Positions 17,392 through 26,154 of a DNA stretch of 64,000 nt are shown here, in pieces. Made by a program: the position numbers and the translations under genes. The DNA is from Gammaproteobacteria bacterium (GTDB lineage Bacteria > Pseudomonadota > Gammaproteobacteria > Ga0077536). The stretch spans positions 1 to 64,000 of the forward strand of contig SHZM01000013.1 in NCBI GenBank assembly GCA_009692265.1, written 5' to 3'. Positions within the stretch are counted from its first letter, which is position 1. Every line of letters begins with the position of its first letter. The notes beneath the pieces were generated by a model. That model had not been told where the DNA came from. It worked only from the letters and a program-made list of their open reading frames with translations, and made no database searches.

Positions 17392-18081
17392 TCAGTGCTT
17401 TTCGTCGCCGATAAAGCGGTAAACCAGCGCCCCAATCACCGCCCCGACGATCGGCGCGACCCAGAATAACCACAGCTGGGATAAGGCTGCTCCTCCATCG
17501 GCGAATAATGCCACGCCCGTACTCCGCGCAGGATTCACGGACGTATTGGTGACTGGAATGCTGATTAGGTGAATCAAGGTAAGCCCTAGACCGATTGGAA
17601 TGGGTGCGAAGCCGGCTGGCGCGCGTTTATCGGTGGCACCAAGGATCACGAGCAAGAACATTGCCGTCATCACGACTTCGCAGATCAAGGCCGACATCAT
17701 CGAATAACCACCCGGTGAGTGTTCACCGAAGCCATTCGAGGCAAAGCCACCAGCCGCGAAGTCGGCTTTACCGCTCGCAATTAAATACAGTACCCCGCCC
17801 GCAGCGATAGCGCCTAAGACTTGCGCAATGATGTAGCCTGGTAATTCGCTCGCCGAGAAACGCCCACCCACGCAGAGCCCGACCGACACTGCCGGATTTA
17901 AATGGCAGCCCGAAATGTGACCGATCGCGTAAGCCATTGTCAGAACCGTCAGGCCGAAGGCGAACGATACGCCCACAAAGCCGATGCCGAGCTCTGGAAA
18001 ACCCGCTGCCAAAACAGCACTCCCACAGCCTCCTAATACTAACCAAAACGTTCCGAAGAACTCCGCGCCTAGCTTATTCAT
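17392..18081 (-). CDS. aqpZ: Aquaporin Z-like water channel
   Basis: 229 aa with six membrane helices and both NPA boxes: [12 protein letters not shown] (loop B) and [13 protein letters not shown] (loop E, with the selectivity-filter Arg after NPA). The N-terminus [23 protein letters not shown] is the classic AqpZ opening, and [19 protein letters not shown] also matches AqpZ rather than glycerol facilitators. It allows water flux across the inner membrane. It is upstream of mxaR on the same strand with a hairpin between. A functional link to the mxa-like set is not established. Confidence 0.93.
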   Translation of the reverse strand: MNKLGAEFFGTFWLVLGGCGSAVLAAGFPELGIGFVGVSFAFGLTVLTMAYAIGHISGCHLNPAVSVGLCVGGRFSASELPGYIIAQVLGAIAAGGVLYLIASGKADFAAGGFASNGFGEHSPGGYSMMSALICEVVMTAMFLLVILGATDKRAPAGFAPIPIGLGLTLIHLISIPVTNTSVNPARSTGVALFADGGAALSQLWLFWVAPIVGAVIGALVYRFIGDEKH

Positions 18082-18118
18082 AAACGACTCGTTGTAATTA
18101 ACGCTAAAAGTGAATTTG

Positions 18119-18212
18119 CCACACCCTCGATGTGGCCCGAGTTTAATACCAATAAGACCTACCTCCTAGGAGGCATGCTTAGCCGCAATTACACCTTCGA
18201 GGTGTGGCCCGA
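18119..18212. promoter_or_regulatory. Cluster of small palindromes in the divergent aqpZ / monooxygenase region
   Basis: Three dyads lie in 94 nt: CCACA-7 nt-TGTGG (18119-18135), the 12-bp perfect palindrome CCTCCTAGGAGG (18162-18173), and ACACC-5 nt-GGTGT (18191-18205). The outer two are related direct repeats, both followed by GTGGCCCGA. The arrangement suggests operator sites for a dimeric regulator controlling one or both divergent genes. No regulator gene is adjacent. Confidence 0.4.
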
Positions 18213-18334
18213 CAGGCAGGACGAAGCAATCCGAAAGCGCGTTCCGGCTAAACCTAAATGCGGCCTTGTCGGGGCTACCCGGTTACCATGGGCATGTTTC
18301 ACCCCTCGCTTCGAAAGCGCCTTTGGAGATTCTC

Positions 18335-19969
18335 ATGTTCGACGATTCGATAACACCCTCGTCCGCGGTCGCGCGCTACGACGCGATTCTCATTGGTACC
18401 GGCGTTAACGGCATGTTTCAGCTGATTCGATTGCGGGAGCTCGGGCTCTCGGTGCGGGCTTTCGAGGCGGCGGGCGATGTGGGCGGGACTTGGTATTGGA
18501 ACCGATACCCAGGGTGTCGCTTTGATTCCGAGAGTTACACCTATATTCACTCGTTCTCCCAGGAGCTGCTCAACGAATGGGATTGGTCCGAACATTTTTC
18601 GGCACAGCCCGATACCTTGCGTTACTGCAATTACGTCGCCGATAAATTTGATCTGCGCAAAGACATTCAATTCAACGCGCGCGTGACTTCGGCGGTGTTT
18701 AATGAAGCCCACAATGAATGGGAGATCACACTCGCCGACGGCAGCCGTGCGCGTAGCCGCTATTTCGTCACGGCGCTCGGCCCGCTCTCGACACCCGTAA
18801 TACCGAGTTTCGAAGGGATTGATAGCTTCAAGGGCGAGTCCCATCACACCGGACTATGGCCGCACACACCCGTCGATTTCGCGGGTAGGCGGGTCGCCGT
18901 GATCGGGACCGGCGCTTCCGGCGTGCAGTTGATCCAAACCATTGCCAAGACCGTCGACCATCTGACGGTATTCCAGCGCCGCCCCAACTGGTGCTCGCCT
19001 TTGAATAACGCGCCCATCGACGCCGAAGAAATGAACCGTATCCGCGCTCGGTATACGGAGATCTTTGCCAAGTGCCGCGATTCCGAGGGCGGATTCATAC
19101 ACGTGGTCGATCCGCGTAAAGCTGGAGAGGTCAGCGCACAAGAGCGAGAAGAAGTGTTCGAGCGCCTCTACCAAACACCCGGCTTCGCGATTTGGTTGGC
19201 GAATTTCTACGATACCTTCACCGATCAAACCGCCAATGATTTCATTACCGAATTCGTTGCGCGCAAGATCCGTGGGCGGGTTAACGATCCGGCAATCGCC
19301 GAGCGGCTAATCCCCAAGGATCATGGTTTCGGCACCCGCCGCGTGCCAATGGAGAGCGGGTATTACGAAGTCTACAATCAGAACAATGTCGAATTGGTCT
19401 CCACGCTAGAGACTCCGATCGAGCGCATCACGCCGACCGGCCTGCGGGTCGGTGGCAAGGACTACGCATTCGACATCATCATCTATGCCACGGGCTTCGA
19501 TGCGATGCTCGGCGCCTATAACCAAATCGATATCCGCGGGTGCGGCGGGCAAAGCCTGAAAGAAAAGTGGGCGGAGGTTCCGCGTACTTTTCTCGGCGTT
19601 CAGGTCGCAGGTTTTCCGAACATGATGATGGTGATCGGCCCACATACCGGCGCCTCTTTCTGCAACATGCCACGCTGCGGTGAAGAGAACGTGGATTTTG
19701 TTACGGATCTGATCCGTTTCACGCAGACGAAGGGCTTCTCCCGCGTGCAGCCATCAGTTGAGTCGGAGATCGCGTGGACCGAGCACGTGCATCAAGTCGC
19801 GGAGAAATTGCTTATCAACAAGACCGACTCCTGGTTCACCGGCATCAATCGCAATATCGAGGGTCGACAAACTCGCCGGGTATTGCTCTATGCCGGCGGC
19901 GCGACGCGTTACCGTCGCAAATGCGACGAGCAAGTCGCCAGTGGGTATGCGGGGTTCGAATTCAGGTAA
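18335..19969 (+). CDS. Baeyer-Villiger-type flavin monooxygenase
   Basis: 544 aa from ATG 18335, with GGAG ten bases upstream; in-frame starts further upstream lack support. Two Rossmann motifs are present, GTGVNG near residue 21 (FAD) and VIGTGASGVQ (NADPH). Between them lies FKGESHHTGLWP, an exact match to the Baeyer-Villiger fingerprint F-x-G-x3-H-T-x2-W. The C-terminal ATGFDAMLGAYNQID is the family's second conserved site. It converts ketones to esters or lactones with O2 and NADPH. It is convergent with a second such gene, the two separated by palindromic element B. Confidence 0.93.
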   Translation: MFDDSITPSSAVARYDAILIGTGVNGMFQLIRLRELGLSVRAFEAAGDVGGTWYWNRYPGCRFDSESYTYIHSFSQELLNEWDWSEHFSAQPDTLRYCNYVADKFDLRKDIQFNARVTSAVFNEAHNEWEITLADGSRARSRYFVTALGPLSTPVIPSFEGIDSFKGESHHTGLWPHTPVDFAGRRVAVIGTGASGVQLIQTIAKTVDHLTVFQRRPNWCSPLNNAPIDAEEMNRIRARYTEIFAKCRDSEGGFIHVVDPRKAGEVSAQEREEVFERLYQTPGFAIWLANFYDTFTDQTANDFITEFVARKIRGRVNDPAIAERLIPKDHGFGTRRVPMESGYYEVYNQNNVELVSTLETPIERITPTGLRVGGKDYAFDIIIYATGFDAMLGAYNQIDIRGCGGQSLKEKWAEVPRTFLGVQVAGFPNMMMVIGPHTGASFCNMPRCGEENVDFVTDLIRFTQTKGFSRVQPSVESEIAWTEHVHQVAEKLLINKTDSWFTGINRNIEGRQTRRVLLYAGGATRYRRKCDEQVASGYAGFEFR

Positions 19970-19988
19970 AAGCAATTTCAAGGGGTCA

Positions 19989-20076
19989 ATTTCAGGGGTC
20001 AGAGTTGCTGAAAAAAAGGAAATCGTGCGAAGCGCGACCCTGGAGTTATTTTTCAGCAACTCTGACCCCCTGAAAT
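19989..20076. repeat. Palindromic element B between convergent monooxygenase genes
   Basis: An 88-nt element with 27-bp terminal inverted repeats. The left arm contains GGGGTCAGAGTTGCTGAAAA and the right arm is its complement with one extra G/C. The interior contains a smaller dyad around CGTGCGAAGCGCG. A partial direct copy, ATTTCAAGGGGTCA, immediately precedes it. It could terminate transcription from both sides. GGGGTCAGAGT-type ends resemble RAYT/Y1-associated repeats; that is inference. Confidence 0.8.
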
Positions 20077-20111
20077 CGCAACCGCGCGCAGCAGGTATCA
20101 GCAACGCGGCC

Positions 20112-21773
20112 TCAGGCCGTCGCCGCGCGCCGTTCGGGCTCGGTGACAAACCCCTCATAGCCATTGTCCGCAGACTCGCGAATTCGCGCGAAATACGCGG
20201 GTCCGCCTAGGTGTACGGCGAACTGGCGATGTTTGCCTGCGATGTTGCTGCCCGTGTACCACGACTCGGTCTGCGGATAGAGAGACTGGTTGGCGATCTC
20301 CTCCACTTCCTTCGCCCACACTAGATCCGCGCCCGGTGCCGGCTCGATGGCGCCGATGCCGTGCTTGCGCATATGCAGAATGCATTCGCGGATCCAGTCG
20401 CTCTGCCGCTCGGCGCCCAGTGGCATGTTGTACAGCACGCAGGGCGACTCGGGGCCGTGGATCATAAAGAGGTTCGGCATGCCCGGAATGGTGAGCCCGA
20501 GCCACGAATTGAAGCGTTCCTTCCAGCGCGTGCTGAGCGGCACGCCGCCACGGCCACGCGGGTTGATGTTCTGCAGCGCGCCGGTTATGGCGTCGAAGCC
20601 GGTGGCGAAGATCAGCATGTCGAGCGAATGATGGCCGCTCTCAGTGCGCACACCATCGGCGGCGATTTCGATGATCGGATCTTCGCGCAGATCGACCAGA
20701 TTCACGTTCTCGCGGTTGAAGGTTTCGTAATAGCCCTCGTCCATCACCTGGCGCTTGGTCGCGATGAGATAGCTGGGCAACAGTTTGCGTGCGGTCTCTG
20801 GATTCTTCACGACGGCGCGAATTTTCTCGCGCACGAATCCCGCCAGCCAGTCGTTCGACTGCCGGTCGGTCAGGATGTCGCAATAAGTCGAGACCAGGAT
20901 CGGGCCGAGACCTCCGATGCGCCAAGCGGCTTCGTAAGTTTCGCGCCGCTGTTCGGGCGTATGGTCGCAGGCGCGGATGGTGGTCGGCATGTCCGGCGCG
21001 CCGATCGGAGTAGTCAACATGATATTGCGGAATTTTGACCAGTCTTTGCGCGCCTCGGCGACCAGCACTTGGTCGGTCGGAGTGTTGCCGGCGGGCACCG
21101 AGTACTGCGGTGTACGCTGGAAGACGGTGAGGTGGCTCGCTTCGCGCGCCACCATCGGTGTCGACTGAATGCCGGACGAGCCCGTGCCGATGATGCCGAC
21201 GCGTTTGCCCTTGAACACCACCTGCCGGTCGTTCGGCCACCGGCCGGTGTGGTAGCACTCGCCTTTGAAACTGGCCACGCCCGGGATGTCCGGCACGTGA
21301 GCCGCCGACAGGGCACCGACCGCGCACACCAGGAATTGGGCGCGCACGCGAGTGCCCTTGCTGGTCTCGATCTCCCAGCGTTGTACACCTTCTTCGAAGG
21401 CCGCGCCGGTGACGCGCGTCGCGAGTTCAATGTCGCGACGCAGGTCGAGGCGATCGGCCACGAAGTTCAGATAGCGCAACACAGTCGGCTGGTCGGGCTG
21501 CTTCTCCGGCCAGTCGAACTCGCGAATTAAATCCTCGGAAAAGGTGTAGCAGTAGAACGGCCCGCCGGGATAGTCGACCCGCGCGCCCGGATAACGATTC
21601 CAATACCAAGTGCCGCCGACGCCGGTGGCCTCGTCAAACAGCCGCACCTTGAGTCCCTGTTCACGCAAGGTATGCAGTGCATACATACCGCCGAAACCGG
21701 CACCGATGACGACGGCATCGTACTCCGGCACGTCGATTGCGGCAGTCTTGAGTTGTATGGCAGTAGCGGACAT
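20112..21773 (-). CDS. Baeyer-Villiger-type flavin monooxygenase (cyclohexanone monooxygenase-like)
   Basis: 553 aa from ATG 21773, preceded by GGGGAGA. An upstream in-frame start would add 27 residues without homology. VIGAGFGGMYALHTL is the FAD-binding motif, FKGECYHTGRWP the Baeyer-Villiger fingerprint, and GIIGTGSSGIQ the NADPH motif. The sequence VGGTWYWNRYPGARVDYPGG is typical of cyclohexanone and cyclododecanone monooxygenases. The product would be an ester or lactone. It is transcribed toward the other monooxygenase gene. The two share architecture but differ in many positions, so they are not a recent duplication. Confidence 0.93.
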   Translation of the reverse strand: MSATAIQLKTAAIDVPEYDAVVIGAGFGGMYALHTLREQGLKVRLFDEATGVGGTWYWNRYPGARVDYPGGPFYCYTFSEDLIREFDWPEKQPDQPTVLRYLNFVADRLDLRRDIELATRVTGAAFEEGVQRWEIETSKGTRVRAQFLVCAVGALSAAHVPDIPGVASFKGECYHTGRWPNDRQVVFKGKRVGIIGTGSSGIQSTPMVAREASHLTVFQRTPQYSVPAGNTPTDQVLVAEARKDWSKFRNIMLTTPIGAPDMPTTIRACDHTPEQRRETYEAAWRIGGLGPILVSTYCDILTDRQSNDWLAGFVREKIRAVVKNPETARKLLPSYLIATKRQVMDEGYYETFNRENVNLVDLREDPIIEIAADGVRTESGHHSLDMLIFATGFDAITGALQNINPRGRGGVPLSTRWKERFNSWLGLTIPGMPNLFMIHGPESPCVLYNMPLGAERQSDWIRECILHMRKHGIGAIEPAPGADLVWAKEVEEIANQSLYPQTESWYTGSNIAGKHRQFAVHLGGPAYFARIRESADNGYEGFVTEPERRAATA

Positions 21774-22061
21774 GGCAAATCTCCCCGTACGGCGGCCCAA
21801 TTGGTTGCGCTTGAGTATAGAGAGCAAGGCCGACGCGGGCAATCCGGGGCGCACGTAGTGCGCCCCGGAGAGGTGGATTCGCCGCTACAGGCATGAGGGT
21901 GTCCCAAATGTTTTACTGGATATCGGCGCAATTGTGGAGGATCGGGATGGCAACGACTTGATGCATGTCCCGGGATCCTCTCCCAAGGGACCGATAGGCC
22001 CGAACCGCTACGTTGAGGAGAAGTAGCCACGCATTACGTGGACCATCGGGCTCGTTCCCAA
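21774..22061. other. Intergenic stretch between the monooxygenase and the decayed oxidase genes
   Basis: No supported gene. On the minus strand, immediately after the subunit III-like gene, a frame starts MIGNEPDGPRNAWLLLLNVA. It could be the very start of a lost subunit IV-like gene, which often follows, but the evidence is too thin to call. The 21774-21900 part should hold the monooxygenase promoter. Confidence 0.3.
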
Positions 22062-22451
22062 TCATCGTGCACCAATGAGGTGGAGCAGCGAAAAAATGAG
22101 GATCCACAACAGATCGACCATGTGCCAAAACAGGCCGCAATTCCCATGCTCATTAGCAGCAGACAATGCGCTTCGCGAAAAGCGCCTTTGGGCCCTGCGA
22201 CATTCGCCCAAGCCACAAGCCACAAGCCAGCTCGACGTAATCAGAATGCAGGCATTGAGAAACCCGAGCCCAGCGTTCAGCTGCTGTGCAGACTGGTCGA
22301 ACAGGGTCGCCTTTCCCAACCTCTCGGCCATGAAGACCAGGAAGAATAGGCCGAAGCTGCTGCAGTCCAGTGCGATGAAAATCCAAATAGCCGGTGCACG
22401 CTCTCGACGGGTGCCCGTCGCGGCGGGCACCGGCAGATCAGTTGGCCGCAT
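22062..22451 (-). pseudogene. Cytochrome c oxidase subunit III-like protein with an internal deletion
   Basis: 129 aa where about 190-200 are expected. The first part (WIFIALDCSSFGLFFLVFM, then LNACILITSSWLVACGL) gives the first two membrane helices of the COX3/NorE family. The end, GLFWHMVDLLWILIFSLLHL, is the last helix with the conserved WHxVDxxW. The helices that should lie between are missing, and the junction passes through the atypical RRFSRSALSAANEHGNC. The frame is open, so a protein could be made, but the fold is unlikely to be intact. Its ATG overlaps the stop of the decayed membrane gene upstream, so the two were probably an operon. Confidence 0.6.
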
Positions 22452-22891
22452 GTGCCGTTAGGTGTTCCCGTTCAAGGCGAGTGATCGCCTTGATGACGAA
22501 AATCCCGACCGCCAGCCACATCAAAAAGAATAGAGAGAATTCGACGAAATAGTTGAGCAGTCCACTACGGGAGAACAGTGGTAAAAATCGCGCCGCCCAA
22601 CTGCAGGATGGAGAGAATTGCGTTGGAACCATTCTCCTTCTCGATGACGCGCATGACGACCCGGAGGGCCACGCTCCAGATGAAAAAAAACACCGAAATC
22701 GGCATCTGCACGATCATTCCAATCCGGATTTGCGCTGCGTGTTCGCGAATCTGAGCGGCGAATTCTTCCGCCCCCAGCGCAGGCGAATACGGCGGAATGT
22801 TGTGTCCCAGGATGCCCTAGAAAATGATCGTGCCGACCAGCATGAACATGCCGGACCAGGCCAGCGCCTTGGCATAGCGATACGGATTCAT
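22438..22891 (-). pseudogene. Conserved multi-helix membrane protein, broken by an amber codon, deletion and frame change
   Basis: From ATG 22891 the frame reads MNPYRYAKALAWSGMFML, then reaches TAG at 22817-22819 (codon 25). It continues as GILGHNIPPYSPALGAEEFA and RIGMIVQMPISVFFFIWSVA up to a second TAG near 22566. Another frame then carries a matching C-terminal helix, YFVEFSLFFLMWLAVGIFVI, ending at 22438. Together these resemble the two ends of a roughly 230-aa membrane protein family of unknown function that I associate with oxygenase clusters. About 100 residues in the middle are gone. The TAG replaces a position where Trp would fit (TGG to TAG). It is upstream of the subunit III-like gene, with overlapping ends. 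Confidence 0.6.
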
Positions 22892-23049
22892 GATTCTCCC
22901 CTTGTTGCTGGGGCGTGAGCCCCGTTTTCTTCCGGGCTCTATTCGAGTCTCAACACGATTCATATATGGCGAATCCAGGAACAGTTTACGCACTTCCAAT
23001 AACGTCCGGCGATTGAGCGTGTCATCAGTAAACCGTCCCGAGATTCGTC

Positions 23050-23460
23050 TTAGCGTCGACTTAGCGCCACCACCGGGATCACACGTGACGTCTTACGTTC
23101 GTAGTCGGCGAATACTGGCATCGCGGCCACTACTCGGGTGAAGGCGTGGGTTCGTTCCGGTTCGCCCAGAACTTCGGGTTTCACTTTAAAGCGCTCTGTT
23201 CCGACTTCGATTTCGGCCTCCGGGTCGGCTAGCAGGTTGTGATACCAGGGTGGATTGTTGGGCGCGCCGGCAAATGACGCAATGATGAGATAACGTTGAC
23301 CATCGGCGAGGTAGGCCAGCGGTTTAGTTCGGCGCAGACCGGATTTCGCGCCGGACGCGGTGAGCAGAAGGATCGGGATATTCGCGAAATTGCCGCCAAC
23401 CTTGCCACCGTTGTCGCGAAATTCTTCGACTACCGCCTTGTTCATCTGTTCGAGATCCAT
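23050..23460 (-). CDS. Deazaflavin (F420)-dependent nitroreductase family protein
   Basis: 136 aa, the family's usual length. The core NIPILLLTASGAKSGLRRTK, followed by PLAYLADGQRYLIIASFAG and NNPPWYHNLLADPEAEIEVG, is the DDN split-barrel signature. The 'GxxSGxxRxxPL' and 'PxWYHNLLAxP' elements bind F420. Known members reduce nitroimidazoles, quinones or enones with F420H2. Some proteobacterial homologues may use flavin instead. Together with three LLM proteins this hints at deazaflavin use in the host, but no F420 biosynthesis gene is in the window. Confidence 0.85.
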   Translation of the reverse strand: MDLEQMNKAVVEEFRDNGGKVGGNFANIPILLLTASGAKSGLRRTKPLAYLADGQRYLIIASFAGAPNNPPWYHNLLADPEAEIEVGTERFKVKPEVLGEPERTHAFTRVVAAMPVFADYERKTSRVIPVVALSRR

Positions 23461-23722
23461 TTACTCCCCCTTTGTTCGTCGATTGTTGAGTCGCCAACAT
23501 ACTATCTTCTGCGCCAAGCTGAAGATAATCCTAGAAACGGTGGTTGACCGCTGAACATGGCAATTTAAGGGGTTATCATGGTTCAGAGAGGGATGCGAGT
23601 TTCTGTGTTGGAGCCGTAGAGGATCGAACCCGCGATCCGTGCCGACAAAAAGCGCATCCGTCATGTCTGCTTCTCAGCAGATCTTAGGTTCAAATACCGG
23701 TTAACATTTCCGCGAGGACATC
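23461..23722. promoter_or_regulatory. Divergent intergenic region with a tRNA-like fragment
   Basis: Holds the promoters of the deazaflavin reductase (minus) and the DUF1330 operon (plus); I cannot place -35/-10 boxes with confidence. On the minus strand, around 23608-23640, GGGTTCGATCC followed by a CGGCTCCA end resembles a T arm and acceptor 3' strand. No matching 5' acceptor strand exists. It may be a decayed tRNA 3' end left by an integration event. Confidence 0.3.
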
Positions 23723-24013
23723 ATGGCTAAAGCGTATTGGGTCAGTGCGTATCACGCGATTCACGATGAAAATAAACTCGCCGCTTATGCCAAGATTGCC
23801 GGCCCGGCGATTTTGGAAGCCGGTGGCAAATTCCTGGCGCGCGGCACGGCGGCCAAGGCTTATGAAGCAGGTTTACTGCAGCGCACGGTGATCGTTGAAT
23901 TCGATTCACTGGCCATGGCGGTAGCCTGTCACGACAGTGCCGGGTACCAGGAGGCGCTTACGGCGCTGGGTGATGGGGCAACTCGTGATCTTCGAATTAT
24001 CGAAGGCGCCTAG
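23723..24013 (+). CDS. DUF1330 family protein
   Basis: 96 aa, full length for DUF1330. KAYWVSAYHAIHDENKLAAY opens the ferredoxin-like dimeric alpha/beta barrel, and RTVIVEFDSLAMAVACHDS holds the conserved 'EFxxxxxAxxxxxSxxYQ' element. ATG 23723 follows GAGGACATC. The biochemical role is unknown; the fold is shared with small dimeric monooxygenases and stress-response barrels. It precedes a conserved small gene and a Rieske oxygenase gene on the same strand, suggesting one operon. Confidence 0.88.
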   Translation: MAKAYWVSAYHAIHDENKLAAYAKIAGPAILEAGGKFLARGTAAKAYEAGLLQRTVIVEFDSLAMAVACHDSAGYQEALTALGDGATRDLRIIEGA

Positions 24014-24093
24014 CGTATCGCGCGATTGTGGTAGAGACTGAAACGCATCCCGGGCCCGGGCGCCTAAGCCGTCAATTGAGTGAGGATGTTCAC

Positions 24094-24432
24094 ATGCTTG
24101 AACACCAGCTTCCTAAAGCTTTTCACGATCTCGCACCGTACCTGGAGTGGGCGCTGCCTTCTGAACGTGAGCGTAGAGCAAAACGCGCGACCAGCACGAT
24201 GACCGAGATCAGCGAATTCTATGATGGCATGCTGCTACGCATGGAGGCAGTGCTGGGCTACCTTGCCGAATTTCCGCCCTAGAATCCACCGGAGGACGTA
24301 CAACGGTTATTCCTTCTCGCTACAGCCTTGGCAGAAATCGCGCCTGCGATCGAAATGTACGGCGAGCAGACGGCAACCGGACTCGATGTATTACGACTCA
24401 CCTCGGTCGACATCTATCCAACTCGAGAATAA
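24094..24432 (+). pseudogene. Small conserved protein of unknown function, interrupted by an in-frame TAG
   Basis: 113 codons from ATG 24094 (GAGGA seven bases upstream) to TAA 24430. A TAG at 24280-24282 (codon 63) splits it. The first part begins MLEHQLPKAFHDLAPYLEWA and contains EISEFYDGMLLRMEA. The second, RLFLLATALAEIAPAIEMYG, continues in the same frame, and the whole matches a helical small-protein family of about 110-120 aa that I associate with oxygenase clusters. No function is known. The downstream part is clearly still gene-like, so the stop is recent, read through, or a consensus error. It lies between DUF1330 and the Rieske gene. Confidence 0.6.
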
Positions 24433-24452
24433 CGGAAGCGAGGAATTAGATC

Positions 24453-25685
24453 ATGCACGCACAGACCAAAGAAGTAGGCGACAAACGTTGGCACGATCGC
24501 TATCCCGAGCTCGGCACGGGCCCGCTCCCGATCGAATCCTATGTCTCGCCCGAGATCTTCGAAAGAGAGCGCGAGAAAATTTTCCGCAAAGTGTGACTTA
24601 ACGTCGGCCGCGTCGAGCAAATACCGGCGCGTGGCGATTACTTCGTCAAGGATCTGGACATCTGTCGCACCTCGCTTCTGATTGTGCGGGGCGAGGACGG
24701 CGCGGTGAACGCCTTTCACAACATGTGCTCACACCGAGGCAATCGTGTGGTGTGGGATAGCAAGGGCAACTGCAAGGTTTTTGCCTGCAAATATCATTGC
24801 TGGACCTATGGATTGGATGGATCTCTCAAGCACGTGACGGACGAGAAGAATTTTTTTGATCTGGATAAGAAAACGCTCGGGTTGACTCCGGTGGCCGTCG
24901 ATGTCTGGGAGGGCTTCATCTTCATCAATGTAGATCCGACACCCACGCAGACGCTCAAAGAATATCTCGGCGAAGTGGGAGCGAGTTTTGATGGTTATCC
25001 ATTCGGCGAGTTGGCGGCCGCGTGTTTTTCGTGGCAAGTGGAAGTGAAGGCAAACTGGAAGGTGGGTAAGGATGCGTTCCAGGAGGTCTATCACATTTTC
25101 AGCCTGCACAGCCGTAGCACTGGGCGCATGTTCGCGACTCCGGCGAACCCGTACCTCAACGTTCACGAGCTTGCGATATTCGACCCGCATGCGCGGATTT
25201 CGGTGCCGGCGAACGTCGACTGGCACCCGACGCCGGTCGAAGCGTTAGCCAAGCGCTTCGGAATTCTGACGCTACAGAAGCAAGGCATTTCGTCCAAAGG
25301 GATGCCACCGGGCGTGAATCCGACCGGCGCTCAAGACTGGTCATTCTCCGGCTTTAACTGTTTCCCCAACTGCGCGATTTTCGTCTCTGAAGGCGGGTTT
25401 CTCACCCACACGTTTTGGCCACTCGCGGCAGATCGAACCCTATGGGAAGCGCGCATTTATTTCCCCAAGGCGAAAACGCTCGCGGAAAAGTTCAGCCAGG
25501 AATACAGCAGATCGACCTTTCTCGACGGCGTGATGGCCGAAGACGGCGGAATTTTCGAGAAAACTCAAACGATGCTGGCGTCGGGAGCGAAGAAGTCGGT
25601 GATGTTGAGTGACGAGGAACTCCTTATTCGGCATCACCATCATGTAATAGCGCGGTACCTCAAAAATTCGATGCCGGTTTCATGA
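24453..25685 (+). pseudogene. Rieske aromatic-ring-hydroxylating dioxygenase alpha subunit with an in-frame TGA
   Basis: 411 codons from ATG 24453 (GAGG upstream). After EREREKIFRKV a TGA (24594-24596, codon 48) stands before LNVGRVEQIPARGDYF, a place where this family normally has Trp ('VWLNVGR'). After it the Rieske motif CSHRGN...CKYHCW is intact. The catalytic domain has the iron-binding EVYHIFSLHSRS (His-x4-His). The rest is full length. Translation could restart at 24684 but would lose conserved N-terminal residues. It would hydroxylate or demethylate an organic substrate with a separate reductase. It ends the DUF1330 operon. Confidence 0.75.
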
Positions 25686-25764
25686 ACCTAAAGACGGCAA
25701 TAAACCGTTAATCGACGGCCCCTGGTTACTTGGCGATCGCGAATATTGGGTTAGCCGACTACGT

Positions 25765-26154
25765 TCACCCCAATAATTCGCGCCTCGCCCACTCGAGTTC
25801 AGGGTAACGCTTAATGCCTTCGGACTCGAAGTCGCCATCAGCATCCAGGCAGAAACAATCGCGGCGGACGATCAACCAGCCACTGCCGCGGCGTTCGAAA
25901 GTGTCGTGATAGGAGCCTCGCACCAGCCATCGATTAATCGAACCGTCGAGGCGACGTTGCAGGTGGGTCGCGGTCACCCGCGCGGTGGCACGCACTCGCG
26001 AACCCACCTCCTCAATCATCGGATGCGCGATGAGATGGTGCGTCCAGTAACAACATTCGAGAAATGCACTGAAGTGCCTTGCAGCCTGTGCACCGCTGCA
26101 GCTCCGAGCGTAGATCGCGTAGTTATGCGTAATCGCGCTTAACGTGTCGTTCAT
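25765..26154 (-). CDS. SnoaL/NTF2-like protein, short at the N-terminus
   Basis: 129 aa. The segment HLIAHPMIEEVGSRVRATAR, followed by RWLVRGSYHDTFERRGSGWL and IVRRDCFCLDADG, is the C-terminal two thirds of a SnoaL-like alpha+beta barrel. Usual members are about 150 aa with an extra N-terminal helix pair that is not recognisable here. These proteins are isomerases, dehydratases or accessory small subunits of ring hydroxylases. It lies just downstream of the Rieske gene but on the opposite strand. It may be a shortened variant or a partly deleted gene. Confidence 0.6.
   Translation of the reverse strand: MNDTLSAITHNYAIYARSCSGAQAARHFSAFLECCYWTHHLIAHPMIEEVGSRVRATARVTATHLQRRLDGSINRWLVRGSYHDTFERRGSGWLIVRRDCFCLDADGDFESEGIKRYPELEWARRELLG

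Noticed and set aside
18130-18408. A 92-codon plus-strand frame with an AGGAGG close to an internal ATG
   Set aside because: The AGGAGG is one base from the ATG, it overlaps palindromes and the real monooxygenase start, and the protein has no recognisable features.
22909-22928. GGGGC-loop-GCCCC hairpin followed by GTTTT, terminator-like on the plus strand
   Set aside because: No plus-strand gene ends nearby; on the minus strand it is only a leader hairpin before a pseudogene.
23600-23700. Possible tRNA gene on the minus strand (T-arm-like GGGTTCGATCC and a CGGCTCCA end)
   Set aside because: No 5' acceptor strand complementary to the 3' end is present and only three of five T-stem pairs form, so at most it is a remnant.
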